Positions 51,421-59,560 of a stretch of DNA of 64,000 nt are shown one piece after another (position 1 is the first letter of the stretch; each line of letters opens with the position of its first letter). This DNA comes from a bacterium. Its GTDB lineage: Bacteria > Bacillota_I > Bacilli_A > RF39 > UBA660. The DNA is taken from the NCBI GenBank assembly GCA_004563275.1, contig SFSZ01000005.1, positions 24,039-88,038 of the forward strand, written 5' to 3'. The translations under genes were made by a program, and so were the position numbers. Below the pieces are notes generated by a model. That model worked only from the letters and a program-made list of their open reading frames with translations, searched no databases and was not told the DNA's origin.

Positions 51421-54350
51421 AGTTATTAAAGATAAGTCTGCATGGTTTTAAAAGCTTTGCAGATAAAGTTACAATAGATATTAAAGATGGTATTACCGGA
51501 ATAGTTGGACCTAATGGTTCAGGTAAAAGTAATATTGTTGATGCTGTTAGATGGGTTTTAGGTGAACAATCTTTAAAAGATATTCGTGGTGGTAATACAT
51601 CTGCTGATGTAATATTTGCAGGTTCTAAAAGTAGAAGTCCTTTAACAAGAGCTTGGGTATCTTTAACTTTTGATAATCAAGATCATTATTTAAAAAGTGA
51701 TTTAAATGAGATAGAGATTAAAAGAGTAGTTTATGCTTCTGGAGAAAATGAATATTATATTAATAATGATCAAGTAAGATTAAAAGATATAACTAATTTA
51801 TTTATAGATTCTGGTTCTTCAGTTAATTCTTTATCAATAATTTCTCAAGGTAAAATTGGAGAAATTATTAATGGTAAACCTGAAGAAAAAAGAGCAATTA
51901 TTGAAGAAGCAGCTGGAGTATTAAAGTATAAGAAACGAAAAGAAGAAACTTTAAGAAAATTAGATCGTACTAATGATAATTTAGAAAAGATTAATTTAGT
52001 AATAGATGAATTGATGGTTAATTTAGAACCATTAAAAGAACAAGCTAGTACAGCTAAGAAGTATTTAGATTTAAAGGGTGAATTAGAAAATACGGAAATA
52101 GCGTTACTTGCTCATGATATAGCAGAGATAAGTGATAAATATAAATTAGATAAGGAAAGACAAGAACAGTTAAATCAAGATATTTTAAAAGCAGATAATC
52201 TTTCTTTAGTAGATTCTTCTAAAATAGATAATTTAAAACTTAAACTTATTAAAGTAGAAGATGCAATTAGTAAACATAGTGATGATTTATATACAATAAC
52301 TAAAGAAATTTCTAAAATAAATGCTGAAAAGCAAATTATGATGGAAAGAGAAAAATATAAAGTTGAAGATTCTAAATTACAAAGTAATGTAATGAATTTA
52401 AAAGAACAAGAATTAAAACTTAAGAATGATATAGATTATTTAGTTAATGAAATAAAGAATAAGAAAGATAATTTAAATAGTAAAGAAAAAGAATATACTT
52501 CTTTAAGTAATGAATTAAAAGAAGAAAATTTAGTTAGAAACTTACTTATTAATAATTTAGCAGTTTTAAATAAAGATGAACTTACTTTAAAGAATCAAAT
52601 TGATATTTTAAAAGATGCGATTGAAAGCGATAGTAAACTTCCATATGCAGTTAAGAATGTTTTAAATAATCATAGATTAAGTGGTATTCATAATATATTA
52701 GGTAAAGTAATTGAAACTGAAGAAAAATATAGTACCGCAATAGATATATCTTTAGGATATACTTCTAATGTAGTTATTGTTGATAATGAAAATAATGCTA
52801 AAGATGCGATTAGTTATTTAAAACAAAATGGGTTGGGTAGAGTTACTTTTTATCCAATTAATTTAATTAAACCTAAAGGAGTAGATCCTAATACTTTAAA
52901 TAAGATTAAAAATGAAAGTGGTTTTTTAGGAATTGCTTCTGATTTAGTTAAATATAATCCAATATATAGAGGTATTGTTCTTAATGCTTTAGGTAATACT
53001 TTAGTAGTAGATAATATTAATAACGCTAATATTATTGCTAGAATGATTAATCATACTTATCGTATTGTTACTTTAGATGGTGAATTACTAAACGCTGGTG
53101 GTTCAATTACTGGTGGTAATAATAAGAGTGGTTCAGGTTTACTTAATCAAAAGTTTGAACTTGAAAATAAGATGTCTTTACTTAAAGCTAAGACTAAAGA
53201 TATAAAATTAAAAGAAGAAGAAATTAATGAACATGATCGTAATTTAAAAATCCTTGAAAATAAAGTATTTAATTTTGGTAATGAAGTTAATGCTTTAAAA
53301 GAAGTTATTTTAAGAAAAGAAAATGATTTAAGTTCATTAAAAGATAATTTAACTAGTGTTGTTAATGAAATTAATGGTACTAAAGGTTTACTTGAAAAAC
53401 AAATAGATAAACAAGTAGAAGAAATATTAGATAAATATTATAAAGCTAATAATAAGAAAGAAAACTTAGAGTTCAAGTTATCTGAACTTAAGAATGATAA
53501 AAATGATTTACAAAGTGAAATTAATGAATTAGAACTTGCTAATAAGAAACAAAATAGTGAATATAATAAGTTAATTAATGAACTTAAAACTATTGAAGTT
53601 GCGATTGGTAAAGAAGAAATGAAGTTAGATTCTTATTTATTAAGACTAAATGAAGAATATGGTATGACTTTTGAAAAAGCCAAAGAATATGAACTTACAA
53701 TAGAATTAGATGAAGCTAGAAGTATGGTTAATTCTTTAAAGAGAGATATAAGAGCTTTAGGAGAAGTTAATACTGGAGCTATAAGTGAATATGATAGAGT
53801 TAATACAAGATATACTTTCTTAACTAATCAAAAGGATGATTTAAATGCTTCAATTAATGATTTATTATCAATTATTAATGAACTAGATGATACGATGAAA
53901 GATAAATTAACAAGTACATTTAATGAACTTAATAATGAATTTGGTAAAGTATTTAAAAAGTTATTTAAGGGTGGAGATGCTAGTTTAGTATTAACTAATC
54001 CAGAAGATATTTTAAATACAGGATTAGAAATTAAAGCAGTTCCTCCTGGAAAAGATATTAAGAATACAAAATTATTATCAGGTGGAGAAGCAACCCTTAC
54101 AGCAATATCATTATTATTTGCAATCCTTAATATTAGAACTGTACCATTCTGCATTCTAGATGAAGTAGAAGCAGCACTTGATGAAGTTAATGTTGATATG
54201 TTTGGTAGATACTTACATACATTAGATTTAAAAACACAATTTATAATAATAACTCATAAGAAGAGAACAATGGAATATACAAATAATTTATATGGTATAA
54301 CAATGCAAGAATCTGGTGTATCTAAATTAGTAAGTGTTAAATTAGATTAA
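51417..54350 (+). CDS. smc: Chromosome segregation ATPase Smc, short-arm form
   Basis: Condensin subunit. The 977-residue protein has GFKSFADK and Walker A GPNGSGKSN at the N-terminus, two coiled-coil arms (about 165-405 and 590-800), a hinge between them (LPYAVKNVLNNHRLSGIHNILG to GGSITGG), and the C-terminal head with LSGGEATLTAISLLFAI near 886 and Walker B FCILDEVEAALDEVN. Bacterial Smc is usually about 1,180 residues; the missing ~200 come from the coiled coils, not from head or hinge. The ATG overlaps the rnc stop. Confidence 0.95.
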   Translation: MKLLKISLHGFKSFADKVTIDIKDGITGIVGPNGSGKSNIVDAVRWVLGEQSLKDIRGGNTSADVIFAGSKSRSPLTRAWVSLTFDNQDHYLKSDLNEIEIKRVVYASGENEYYINNDQVRLKDITNLFIDSGSSVNSLSIISQGKIGEIINGKPEEKRAIIEEAAGVLKYKKRKEETLRKLDRTNDNLEKINLVIDELMVNLEPLKEQASTAKKYLDLKGELENTEIALLAHDIAEISDKYKLDKERQEQLNQDILKADNLSLVDSSKIDNLKLKLIKVEDAISKHSDDLYTITKEISKINAEKQIMMEREKYKVEDSKLQSNVMNLKEQELKLKNDIDYLVNEIKNKKDNLNSKEKEYTSLSNELKEENLVRNLLINNLAVLNKDELTLKNQIDILKDAIESDSKLPYAVKNVLNNHRLSGIHNILGKVIETEEKYSTAIDISLGYTSNVVIVDNENNAKDAISYLKQNGLGRVTFYPINLIKPKGVDPNTLNKIKNESGFLGIASDLVKYNPIYRGIVLNALGNTLVVDNINNANIIARMINHTYRIVTLDGELLNAGGSITGGNNKSGSGLLNQKFELENKMSLLKAKTKDIKLKEEEINEHDRNLKILENKVFNFGNEVNALKEVILRKENDLSSLKDNLTSVVNEINGTKGLLEKQIDKQVEEILDKYYKANNKKENLEFKLSELKNDKNDLQSEINELELANKKQNSEYNKLINELKTIEVAIGKEEMKLDSYLLRLNEEYGMTFEKAKEYELTIELDEARSMVNSLKRDIRALGEVNTGAISEYDRVNTRYTFLTNQKDDLNASINDLLSIINELDDTMKDKLTSTFNELNNEFGKVFKKLFKGGDASLVLTNPEDILNTGLEIKAVPPGKDIKNTKLLSGGEATLTAISLLFAILNIRTVPFCILDEVEAALDEVNVDMFGRYLHTLDLKTQFIIITHKKRTMEYTNNLYGITMQESGVSKLVSVKLD

Positions 54351-54376
54351 ACTATGCAAAAGTGCATAGTTTTTTA
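54349..54376 (+). terminator. Intrinsic terminator after smc
   Basis: A 10-bp stem (AAACTATGCA / TGCATAGTTT) with AAAG loop and a T-run, overlapping the stop. Confidence 0.9.
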
Positions 54377-54410
54377 ATTATTATGAAAAAAATAAAAGAA
54401 TTAATCAATC

Positions 54411-54439
54411 TTGACTGAAACTAATGCATATATTATAAT
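54411..54439 (+). promoter_or_regulatory. Consensus promoter of the variable surface protein gene
   Basis: TTGACT, a 17-bp spacer and TATAAT. The predicted start is about 12 nt before the ATG. The ribosome-binding site (AGTGAT) is weaker than usual. Confidence 0.85.
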
Positions 54440-54458
54440 TTTAGTAGATAGTGATAAT

Positions 54459-56285
54459 ATGAATAATAAATATAGTAAAATGATAATCTTTTATGTTTTT
54501 TGTTTATGCTTTATAGGATTAATTGGAGTATCAGCTGCCTTTTTTACAAGTTTAACCCCAAGTGAAAGTGCATCAACCATATTTGCAAAAGGTGGACAAA
54601 TGAATGTTGTGTATGACAATAAGTCTGATAATATTTCTGTATCAAATATCTATCCAAGAGAGGAAGCCTGGGTAACTAAAAAGTTCCAAGTAATAGGAAA
54701 CAATACAACAGACTTATTAATGTTTTATAAAGTTAAAATGGTAATTGATAACAATGAATTTGGTTTAGATTTAAGTTATAAACTTACTGGAACTAACACA
54801 GCAAACAGTGGTGCTTTAATTCCAAATGTATCGAGTAATGCATACATTGGAGAGCGTGATGTATCTTTAGGAACAGGATATCATGTAAAAGGAACTGGAA
54901 ATGTCCATGAATATACATTACAGATATTTTTGAAACCAAGAAATACTGGTAATGATAGTAGGGACAATCAAAATTATGCTCAACAAGCCAATTTTGCAGC
55001 TCATTTAGTAATAGAAATAGATGGAACATCAACAGAGAAAGCTCCTAAAAATTGGGATAGTGCAGCAAGTAACACATTACTTGCTGGAATAAAAAAGAAT
55101 TATGCAAGACCTACTGCAACATTAACTAATCCAATAACAGATGCATCTGCATCAAATGAAGCAGTAATGAGTTTAGCTCCAGATGATTACGGAATTTCAT
55201 ATTATTTTAGAGGTAATGTACAGAATAACTTTGTATCATTTGCCGGAATGTGTTGGAGAATCGTAAGAATAACAGGTGATGGATCAATTAAATTAGCACT
55301 ATATGATTATTCATCAGCAAATTGTACAAATACTGGAGATGATTTAGCGTTTGCAAGATATAGTGGTACAACATATACAACCAAATTTAATGAAAATGTC
55401 CCCGAACAAGTGAATAGATATTATGGTTCACAAAATACACTAGAAGGTAATGATAAATATAATGATTTAATTTTAAATCCTAGAAATAATAGTTATCAAC
55501 TTTTATCCATAGGTGGTGATAGAAAAGCTAATGATAACGCATATATGGGATTTATGTATGGAACACCAAATTCAAATACGTATGCTGCAACCCATGCAAA
55601 CATAAATAAAAGTACAATCTTACAAAACTTAGAAACATGGTATAAAGCAAAATTAACAGCATATACAGATAAGCTTGCTGATACAATATGGTGTAATGAT
55701 AAAAGTACTGTAAAAAATGTAACTATGAATATGTTTGAATCAGCCAATGGATTACTTAATAAAGAATCTCTACCAATTCCTGGTTTAGGATATCAAAAAG
55801 AATTAACTATGTATGGATCTGGAATAAGAAATTTTGGGATTGAACAAAGTGGTGAAAATTATACTAATGGAACTGGTCCTAGTTTAATATGCCCAAAAGA
55901 TAATGATGGAGGAAAGTTATCTAAATTTACTGTAGATGATACAGTAAATGGAAATGGTAACCTTGATTATAAAATCGGATTATTAACAGTAGATGAAATG
56001 ATTTTAGCTGGTATGGCAACATATCTAGTGGGTATAAATAATAATTATGACCAAAACTCAGTTACATCTTATTTAAGAAGTAATGCAAACTACTATTATT
56101 GGACTCTTTCGCCGGTTGATTTACTTTTCGATGGTGCTGGCGTCTGTCACTCTGGTGGTGGTGGTCTCTTGGTTGACGCTTACGTTGAACGCTCTAGCGC
56201 GCTTCGTCCCGTAGTTTCTCTTAAATCTGCAACAACGATATCTGGTGGTAATGGTACAGCATCTAGTCCATTTGTAATAAATTAA
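54459..56285 (+). CDS. Exported surface protein with C-type-lectin-like C-terminus; probable DGR target protein
   Basis: 608 residues. A signal anchor (about 8-30, ending VSAAFF) leads to a camelysin/TasA-like strand-rich domain (about 35-190, with SASTIFAKGGQMNVVYDN), then a domain opening with FAGMCWRIVRITGDGSIKLALYD and closing with YWTLSP ... LRPVVSLKS. That WTLSP-to-LRP frame resembles the DUF6273/C-type-lectin-like domains that gut bacteria diversify with DGRs. Codons for residues 548-588 differ sharply from the rest of the gene: A-poor, GC-rich and mostly ending in T or C. No reverse transcriptase or template repeat lies nearby. Without DGR support it would be annotated as a hypothetical surface protein. 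Confidence 0.8.
   Translation: MNNKYSKMIIFYVFCLCFIGLIGVSAAFFTSLTPSESASTIFAKGGQMNVVYDNKSDNISVSNIYPREEAWVTKKFQVIGNNTTDLLMFYKVKMVIDNNEFGLDLSYKLTGTNTANSGALIPNVSSNAYIGERDVSLGTGYHVKGTGNVHEYTLQIFLKPRNTGNDSRDNQNYAQQANFAAHLVIEIDGTSTEKAPKNWDSAASNTLLAGIKKNYARPTATLTNPITDASASNEAVMSLAPDDYGISYYFRGNVQNNFVSFAGMCWRIVRITGDGSIKLALYDYSSANCTNTGDDLAFARYSGTTYTTKFNENVPEQVNRYYGSQNTLEGNDKYNDLILNPRNNSYQLLSIGGDRKANDNAYMGFMYGTPNSNTYAATHANINKSTILQNLETWYKAKLTAYTDKLADTIWCNDKSTVKNVTMNMFESANGLLNKESLPIPGLGYQKELTMYGSGIRNFGIEQSGENYTNGTGPSLICPKDNDGGKLSKFTVDDTVNGNGNLDYKIGLLTVDEMILAGMATYLVGINNNYDQNSVTSYLRSNANYYYWTLSPVDLLFDGAGVCHSGGGGLLVDAYVERSSALRPVVSLKSATTISGGNGTASSPFVIN
56100..56222 (+). other. Putative DGR variable repeat (VR)
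   Basis: By hand count these 123 nt hold 11 A (about 9%) and 65 G+C (about 53%), in a genome near 27% GC where A is the commonest base with T. Of the 28 codons between CCG (56112) and GCG (56199), 25 end in T or C, as expected if AAY codons in a template had been mutated at A. The 3' end (56190-56214) is GC-rich and encodes the conserved ALRPV segment, the right place for an initiation-of-mutagenic-homing site. Exact borders are uncertain. Confidence 0.7.
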
Positions 56286-56289
56286 AATT

Positions 56290-56315
56290 AAATGTCATTT
56301 AATGACATTTTTTTT
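56290..56315 (+). terminator. Intrinsic terminator after the variable surface protein
   Basis: AAATGTCATTTAATGACATTT forms an 8-10-bp stem and is followed by TTTTT. Confidence 0.88.
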
Positions 56316-56349
56316 ATGGAGTTTGATATATAGTTTTGGTGGTGATGGT

Positions 56350-57243
56350 ATGAGAAGGTTTGTTGCTAGGAAAAGGTATAATTTTAGTTTTATTAAGGTT
56401 ATATTGGTTTGTTTGTGTTTTTTAATTGGTTTTGGGTTAATTGTTAATGTTTTGTTTAAACGGGTTATTAAGAAGAGTGATGGCATTTATGTTAATGAGT
56501 TACTTGCTTTTGGGAGTAATAATTTAATTGGTAATATTTCTTTTTTGGATATTATTAATTTTAATTTAAGTGCTCCGGATAATTTAATTAAGATGGCTTT
56601 TGAAAAGAATAAGGAAAAACCTGTGGTTAGTTCAAGTAAGCCGGTTGTATATATTTATAATACTCATCAAAGCGAGGAGTATGCGAGGGGTTCTCTTGCT
56701 TATTATAATATTACCCCAACGGTTTATATGGCTGCTAATATTTTAAAAAAGGAACTTGATGGTTATGGGATTAGTAGTATTGTTGAAGATAGTAGTATTA
56801 AGGAGATTCTTAATGAGAATGGGTGGAAATATAATCAGTCTTATTATGCAAGTAAGTTATGTTTAGAAAATGCTAAAAAGAGGTATGATTCTTTAAATTA
56901 TTTTATTGATGTTCATAGGGATAGTGTATCTAAGGTGGTAGAGATTAATGATGTGAAGTATGCGAGGATGATGTTTGTGGTTGGGATGAATCATGCTGAT
57001 TATGAAGAAAATAGTAAGCTTGTTGTTAGTTTGAATAGTTATTTAAATGAACATTATGATGGTTTGATGAGGGATATTTTATATAGTCCTAAAAATAAAT
57101 ATAATCAAAATTTTCATCATAATACTTTACTTGTTGAGATTGGGGGACCAGATAATACGATAGATGAGGTTTATAACAGTGTTTTAGCACTTTCTGAGGC
57201 TTTTTATTATGTGATTGGAGATAAAGTTAATGGAGGAGAATAA
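56350..57243 (+). CDS. spoIIP: Stage II sporulation protein P (SpoIIP)
   Basis: Wall amidase/endopeptidase of the engulfment machinery (with SpoIID and SpoIIM). The 297-residue protein has one membrane segment (about 15-37), then the catalytic domain with VYIYNTHQSEEY near residue 100, YFIDVHRDS near 184 and LLVEIGGPDNTIDE near 262, matching the zinc ligands of SpoIIP. GGTGATGG precedes ATG 56350; a longer frame from 56302 adds a hydrophobic stretch but no ribosome-binding site. It overlaps the next small gene by 14 nt. Confidence 0.94.
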   Translation: MRRFVARKRYNFSFIKVILVCLCFLIGFGLIVNVLFKRVIKKSDGIYVNELLAFGSNNLIGNISFLDIINFNLSAPDNLIKMAFEKNKEKPVVSSSKPVVYIYNTHQSEEYARGSLAYYNITPTVYMAANILKKELDGYGISSIVEDSSIKEILNENGWKYNQSYYASKLCLENAKKRYDSLNYFIDVHRDSVSKVVEINDVKYARMMFVVGMNHADYEENSKLVVSLNSYLNEHYDGLMRDILYSPKNKYNQNFHHNTLLVEIGGPDNTIDEVYNSVLALSEAFYYVIGDKVNGGE

Positions 57244-57565
57244 GGGTAAAAAATATAAGAAATTTAAAGTTTTAATGTATGGAGTTTTATTACTTTTTTG
57301 TTTACTTTATTTTGCTAGTAAGACGGGTTATTATGAAAAGAAAACTTATAGTGATACGGTTTTAACTAAAGAAGCTTTAAAAAGATTTGAGAAGGATGTT
57401 AATGATGGGAAAGCAGTTGATTTAAAGGATTATGTTGAAGTTAATGTTCATAATTATAATAATAAATATTCTAAGTTAGGATATGATATTAGTAATATTA
57501 TTGATAAAACGATTAATGATGGAGTTTCTTGGTTTTTAAAAATAATAAAGACTTTATTTAGTTAG
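57230..57565 (+). CDS. Small membrane protein coupled to spoIIP (111 aa)
   Basis: Not recognised. Basic start, one membrane segment (about 14-30) and an extracytoplasmic tail with a hydrophobic C-terminus (NDGVSWFLKIIKTLFS). It starts within the last codons of spoIIP, so it is probably made with it and could be a sporulation partner. The assignment to sporulation is inferred from position only. Confidence 0.7.
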   Translation: MEENKGKKYKKFKVLMYGVLLLFCLLYFASKTGYYEKKTYSDTVLTKEALKRFEKDVNDGKAVDLKDYVEVNVHNYNNKYSKLGYDISNIIDKTINDGVSWFLKIIKTLFS

Positions 57566-57598
57566 TTAAATATGCTATGATTTTTGTAGGTGAATCGT

Positions 57599-58606
57599 AT
57601 GAAAAGAATTAAATATATTTTAGGTAGAATTTTAAAGATGGATTATAAAAATATGTTTAAGATAGCGAAAAAGGTTAGTAAAAGAAGTCATATTAATATG
57701 TTTGTTATTATTATTGATATGGTTAAGTGTGGATTTAAATATGGTGCTGGTTATTATGATTATCAAGAATTTGAATTTTATAGATTAACTGATGAAGAGA
57801 GAAGAACTTATTTAACTAGAACTAAAAATAATTTAATTATTAGTAAATATAATAATAAGAATGATTTTTATTTATTTGATCAAAAGGATAAATTTAATGA
57901 ACTTTTTAAGGATTTTTTAAAGAGAGATTATATGGTTATTAATGGAAAGAATCTTGAGGAGTTTAAAAAGTTTGTTCATAAGCATAAAATTATTATTGTT
58001 AAACCAATTGATGGTGAAGGTGGACATGGCATTATGAAGTATGAGGTTACTGAGGATGCGAATGTTGATGTTTTATATGATACTTTAATTAAGTGTAATC
58101 AATTACTGGTTGAGGATTGTATTAAACAACATAGAAAGATTAATACTTTATATTCTGGTTCGGTTAATACAATGAGGTTATTTACTTTCTTAGATGGTGA
58201 TGAGGTTAATGTTCTTAATTCAGTATTTAAGCTAGGTAATGGGGGAGTTACTGATAATTTTAGTAGTGGTAGTATGTATACTTTTTTAAATGATGAAGGG
58301 GTTGTTATTGCTCCGGCTGTTGATCAAAATGATGATGTTTATGAGTATCATCCAATTACAAAGAAAGATATTTATGGATTTAAGGTTCCTTTTTATGAAG
58401 AAGCATGTCAAATGGTTAAGGAAGCTGCTAAGGTTGTTCCTAGTGTTAGATATGTAGGATGGGATGTAGCAATTACTAATAAGGGACCAGTTATTATTGA
58501 GGGTAATTGTTTTCCAGGTGTATTTCAAATTAGGCCTTCTTTTGATAGGAGTCATACAGGGATAATACCTAAATATAAAAAGTATATGAAGGATATAGAT
58601 TTATAA
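57599..58606 (+). CDS. ATP-grasp protein of the sugar-transfer-associated type
   Basis: 335 residues. The ATP-grasp fold is visible: the KHKIIIVKPIDGEGGHGI lysine/glycine loop near residue 135, LVEDCIKQH as hinge, VNTMRLFTF with the Arg, and the metal loop GPVIIEGNCFPG near 302. The N-terminus has a Tyr/Lys/Arg-rich helical part (GYYDYQEFEFYRLT). The order fits the ATPgrasp_ST family (PF14397), found with surface polysaccharide genes; the acceptor is unknown. AGGTGA lies 5 nt before ATG 57599. It stands alone between spoIIP and tRNA-Arg. Confidence 0.88.
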   Translation: MKRIKYILGRILKMDYKNMFKIAKKVSKRSHINMFVIIIDMVKCGFKYGAGYYDYQEFEFYRLTDEERRTYLTRTKNNLIISKYNNKNDFYLFDQKDKFNELFKDFLKRDYMVINGKNLEEFKKFVHKHKIIIVKPIDGEGGHGIMKYEVTEDANVDVLYDTLIKCNQLLVEDCIKQHRKINTLYSGSVNTMRLFTFLDGDEVNVLNSVFKLGNGGVTDNFSSGSMYTFLNDEGVVIAPAVDQNDDVYEYHPITKKDIYGFKVPFYEEACQMVKEAAKVVPSVRYVGWDVAITNKGPVIIEGNCFPGVFQIRPSFDRSHTGIIPKYKKYMKDIDL

Positions 58607-58638
58607 ATAGTTAAATTGAATAAAAAGATAAAAAGTAC

Positions 58639-58667
58639 TTGAATAAAACGATAAAATGTATTATAAT
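58639..58667 (+). promoter_or_regulatory. Promoter of tRNA-Arg
   Basis: TTGAAT, a 17-bp spacer and TATAAT, 19 nt before the tRNA 5' end. Confidence 0.85.
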
Positions 58668-58686
58668 CTTCTTGTTCAGTTGATTT

Positions 58687-58763
58687 GTCCCCGTAGCTCA
58701 GCTGGATAGAGCATACGCCTTCTAAGCGTACGGTCGCGCGTTCGAATCGCGCCGGAGACACCA
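58687..58763 (+). tRNA. tRNA-Arg (anticodon TCT)
   Basis: 77 nt with encoded CCA; reads AGA/AGG. D-stem GCTC/GAGC, anticodon loop CTTCTAA and T-loop TTCGAAT are regular. The acceptor GTCCCCG / CGGAGAC has one C-A mismatch at the fourth pair. Confidence 0.94.
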
Positions 58764-58771
58764 TATAAAAA

Positions 58772-58799
58772 AATACACTCTTAATTGAGTGTTTTTTTG
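58772..58799 (+). terminator. Intrinsic terminator after tRNA-Arg
   Basis: ACACTC / GAGTGT stem with a 6-nt loop, followed by TTTTTT. Confidence 0.85.
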
Positions 58800-58857
58800 T
58801 TGTATTGATATTTTTAGGGATTCGTGGTATTATAAGTGTCTAATTGAAGGGGTTTTT

Positions 58858-59013
58858 ATGATTAATATAGGAAAGATAAAAGATTTAATTGAAAAAGTTA
58901 TAGATGATTATATTATAAATAGAAAAGTTTTAATATCTAGAAGAGATCATAGTAATGAAAAAGCTACATATGTTAATGGCGGAATGACTATTAAACCGAT
59001 GGAGGTTAATTAA
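58858..59013 (+). CDS. Small unknown protein (51 aa)
   Basis: Not recognised. A soluble, mostly helical 51-residue product. GAAGGGG precedes ATG 58858, with a TATTATAAG box about 25 nt upstream. It overlaps the next small membrane gene by 1 nt. Confidence 0.6.
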   Translation: MINIGKIKDLIEKVIDDYIINRKVLISRRDHSNEKATYVNGGMTIKPMEVN

Positions 59014-59258
59014 TGGATTTTGTGATTTTTATTCTTTATATAGGTTTTATTACATTGTTGTTTTGGCTTAGAGTGCCTGTTTCAAGTTTTAAAGATGATT
59101 CTGAAGATAAGTCTTTTGATGAAGAAGAGATGGATACTTTAGAGTTGGATGAATGGCAAAAGGATTTAGTTAAAGATGAGAGATTTTCACCAACTTCATT
59201 TGGTTCTAAAGAATCTGGTGATTTAGATGATAACTCTTATTATAAAGATGATAATTAG
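59013..59258 (+). CDS. Small membrane protein with acidic tail (81 aa)
   Basis: One N-terminal membrane segment (about 3-20) followed by a strongly acidic tail (EEEMDTLELDEWQKDL). Not recognised. It is translationally coupled to the 51-residue gene; the pair stands just before the serS T-box leader. Confidence 0.65.
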   Translation: MDFVIFILYIGFITLLFWLRVPVSSFKDDSEDKSFDEEEMDTLELDEWQKDLVKDERFSPTSFGSKESGDLDDNSYYKDDN

Positions 59259-59262
59259 TTAC

Positions 59263-59291
59263 TTGATTTTTAAAATAATTAATGTTAAGAT
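59263..59291 (+). promoter_or_regulatory. Promoter of the serS leader
   Basis: TTGATT, a 17-bp spacer and TAAGAT, just ahead of stem I of the T-box. Confidence 0.65.
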
Positions 59292-59297
59292 AATTGA

Positions 59298-59489
59298 AGA
59301 AAACGAAGATATAGGATTATAGTTAAAGATGTTTTTAAAGAGAGTTAGTGGTTGGTGGAAACTAATAAAACTATTTAATGAATCTACCTATTAGTGATGT
59401 TAATAGCATCCGGCATAGCCGTTATAATAATTAAGTTAATAAAGGATGGTACCGCATTTAATGCTCCTTGGTATTGTCCTTTTTTTGTT
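59298..59489 (+). promoter_or_regulatory. T-box riboswitch leader of serS (specifier UCU, Ser)
   Basis: Stem I starts around AAAGAGAGTTAGTGG and carries GGTTGGTGGAAACTAA; the specifier TCT is at 59383-59385. The T-box sequence AAAGGATGGTACCGC is at 59451-59465, and the terminator arm GGTATTGTCC (59470-59479) is followed by TTTTTTT. Together with promoter and spacer this explains nearly all of the ~300 bp between the 81-aa gene and serS. Confidence 0.9.
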
Positions 59490-59501
59490 AGGAGAATTTA
59501 G

Positions 59502-59537
59502 ATGAATAAGCGATCGATAGAAAGGTTTATAAAATAA
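59502..59537 (+). CDS. Possible 11-codon ORF between T-box and serS
   Basis: ATG 59502 stands 6 nt after AGGAGA, the place where thrS begins in the other T-box unit. It encodes MNKRSIERFIK and stops at 59537. serS has its own AAAGGTGA further on. It may be a translated leader peptide or the remnant of an older start region. Confidence 0.4.
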   Translation: MNKRSIERFIK

Positions 59538-59560
59538 TTTAATTAGAGAAAGGTGATTAT

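Noticed and set aside
54459..56285. Recent horizontal transfer as the cause of the GC-rich patch
   Set aside because: The patch is limited to about 120 nt inside one domain, with both sides in normal codon usage, and the bias is specifically against A and towards NNY codons. A transferred segment would not be so short or so A-poor.
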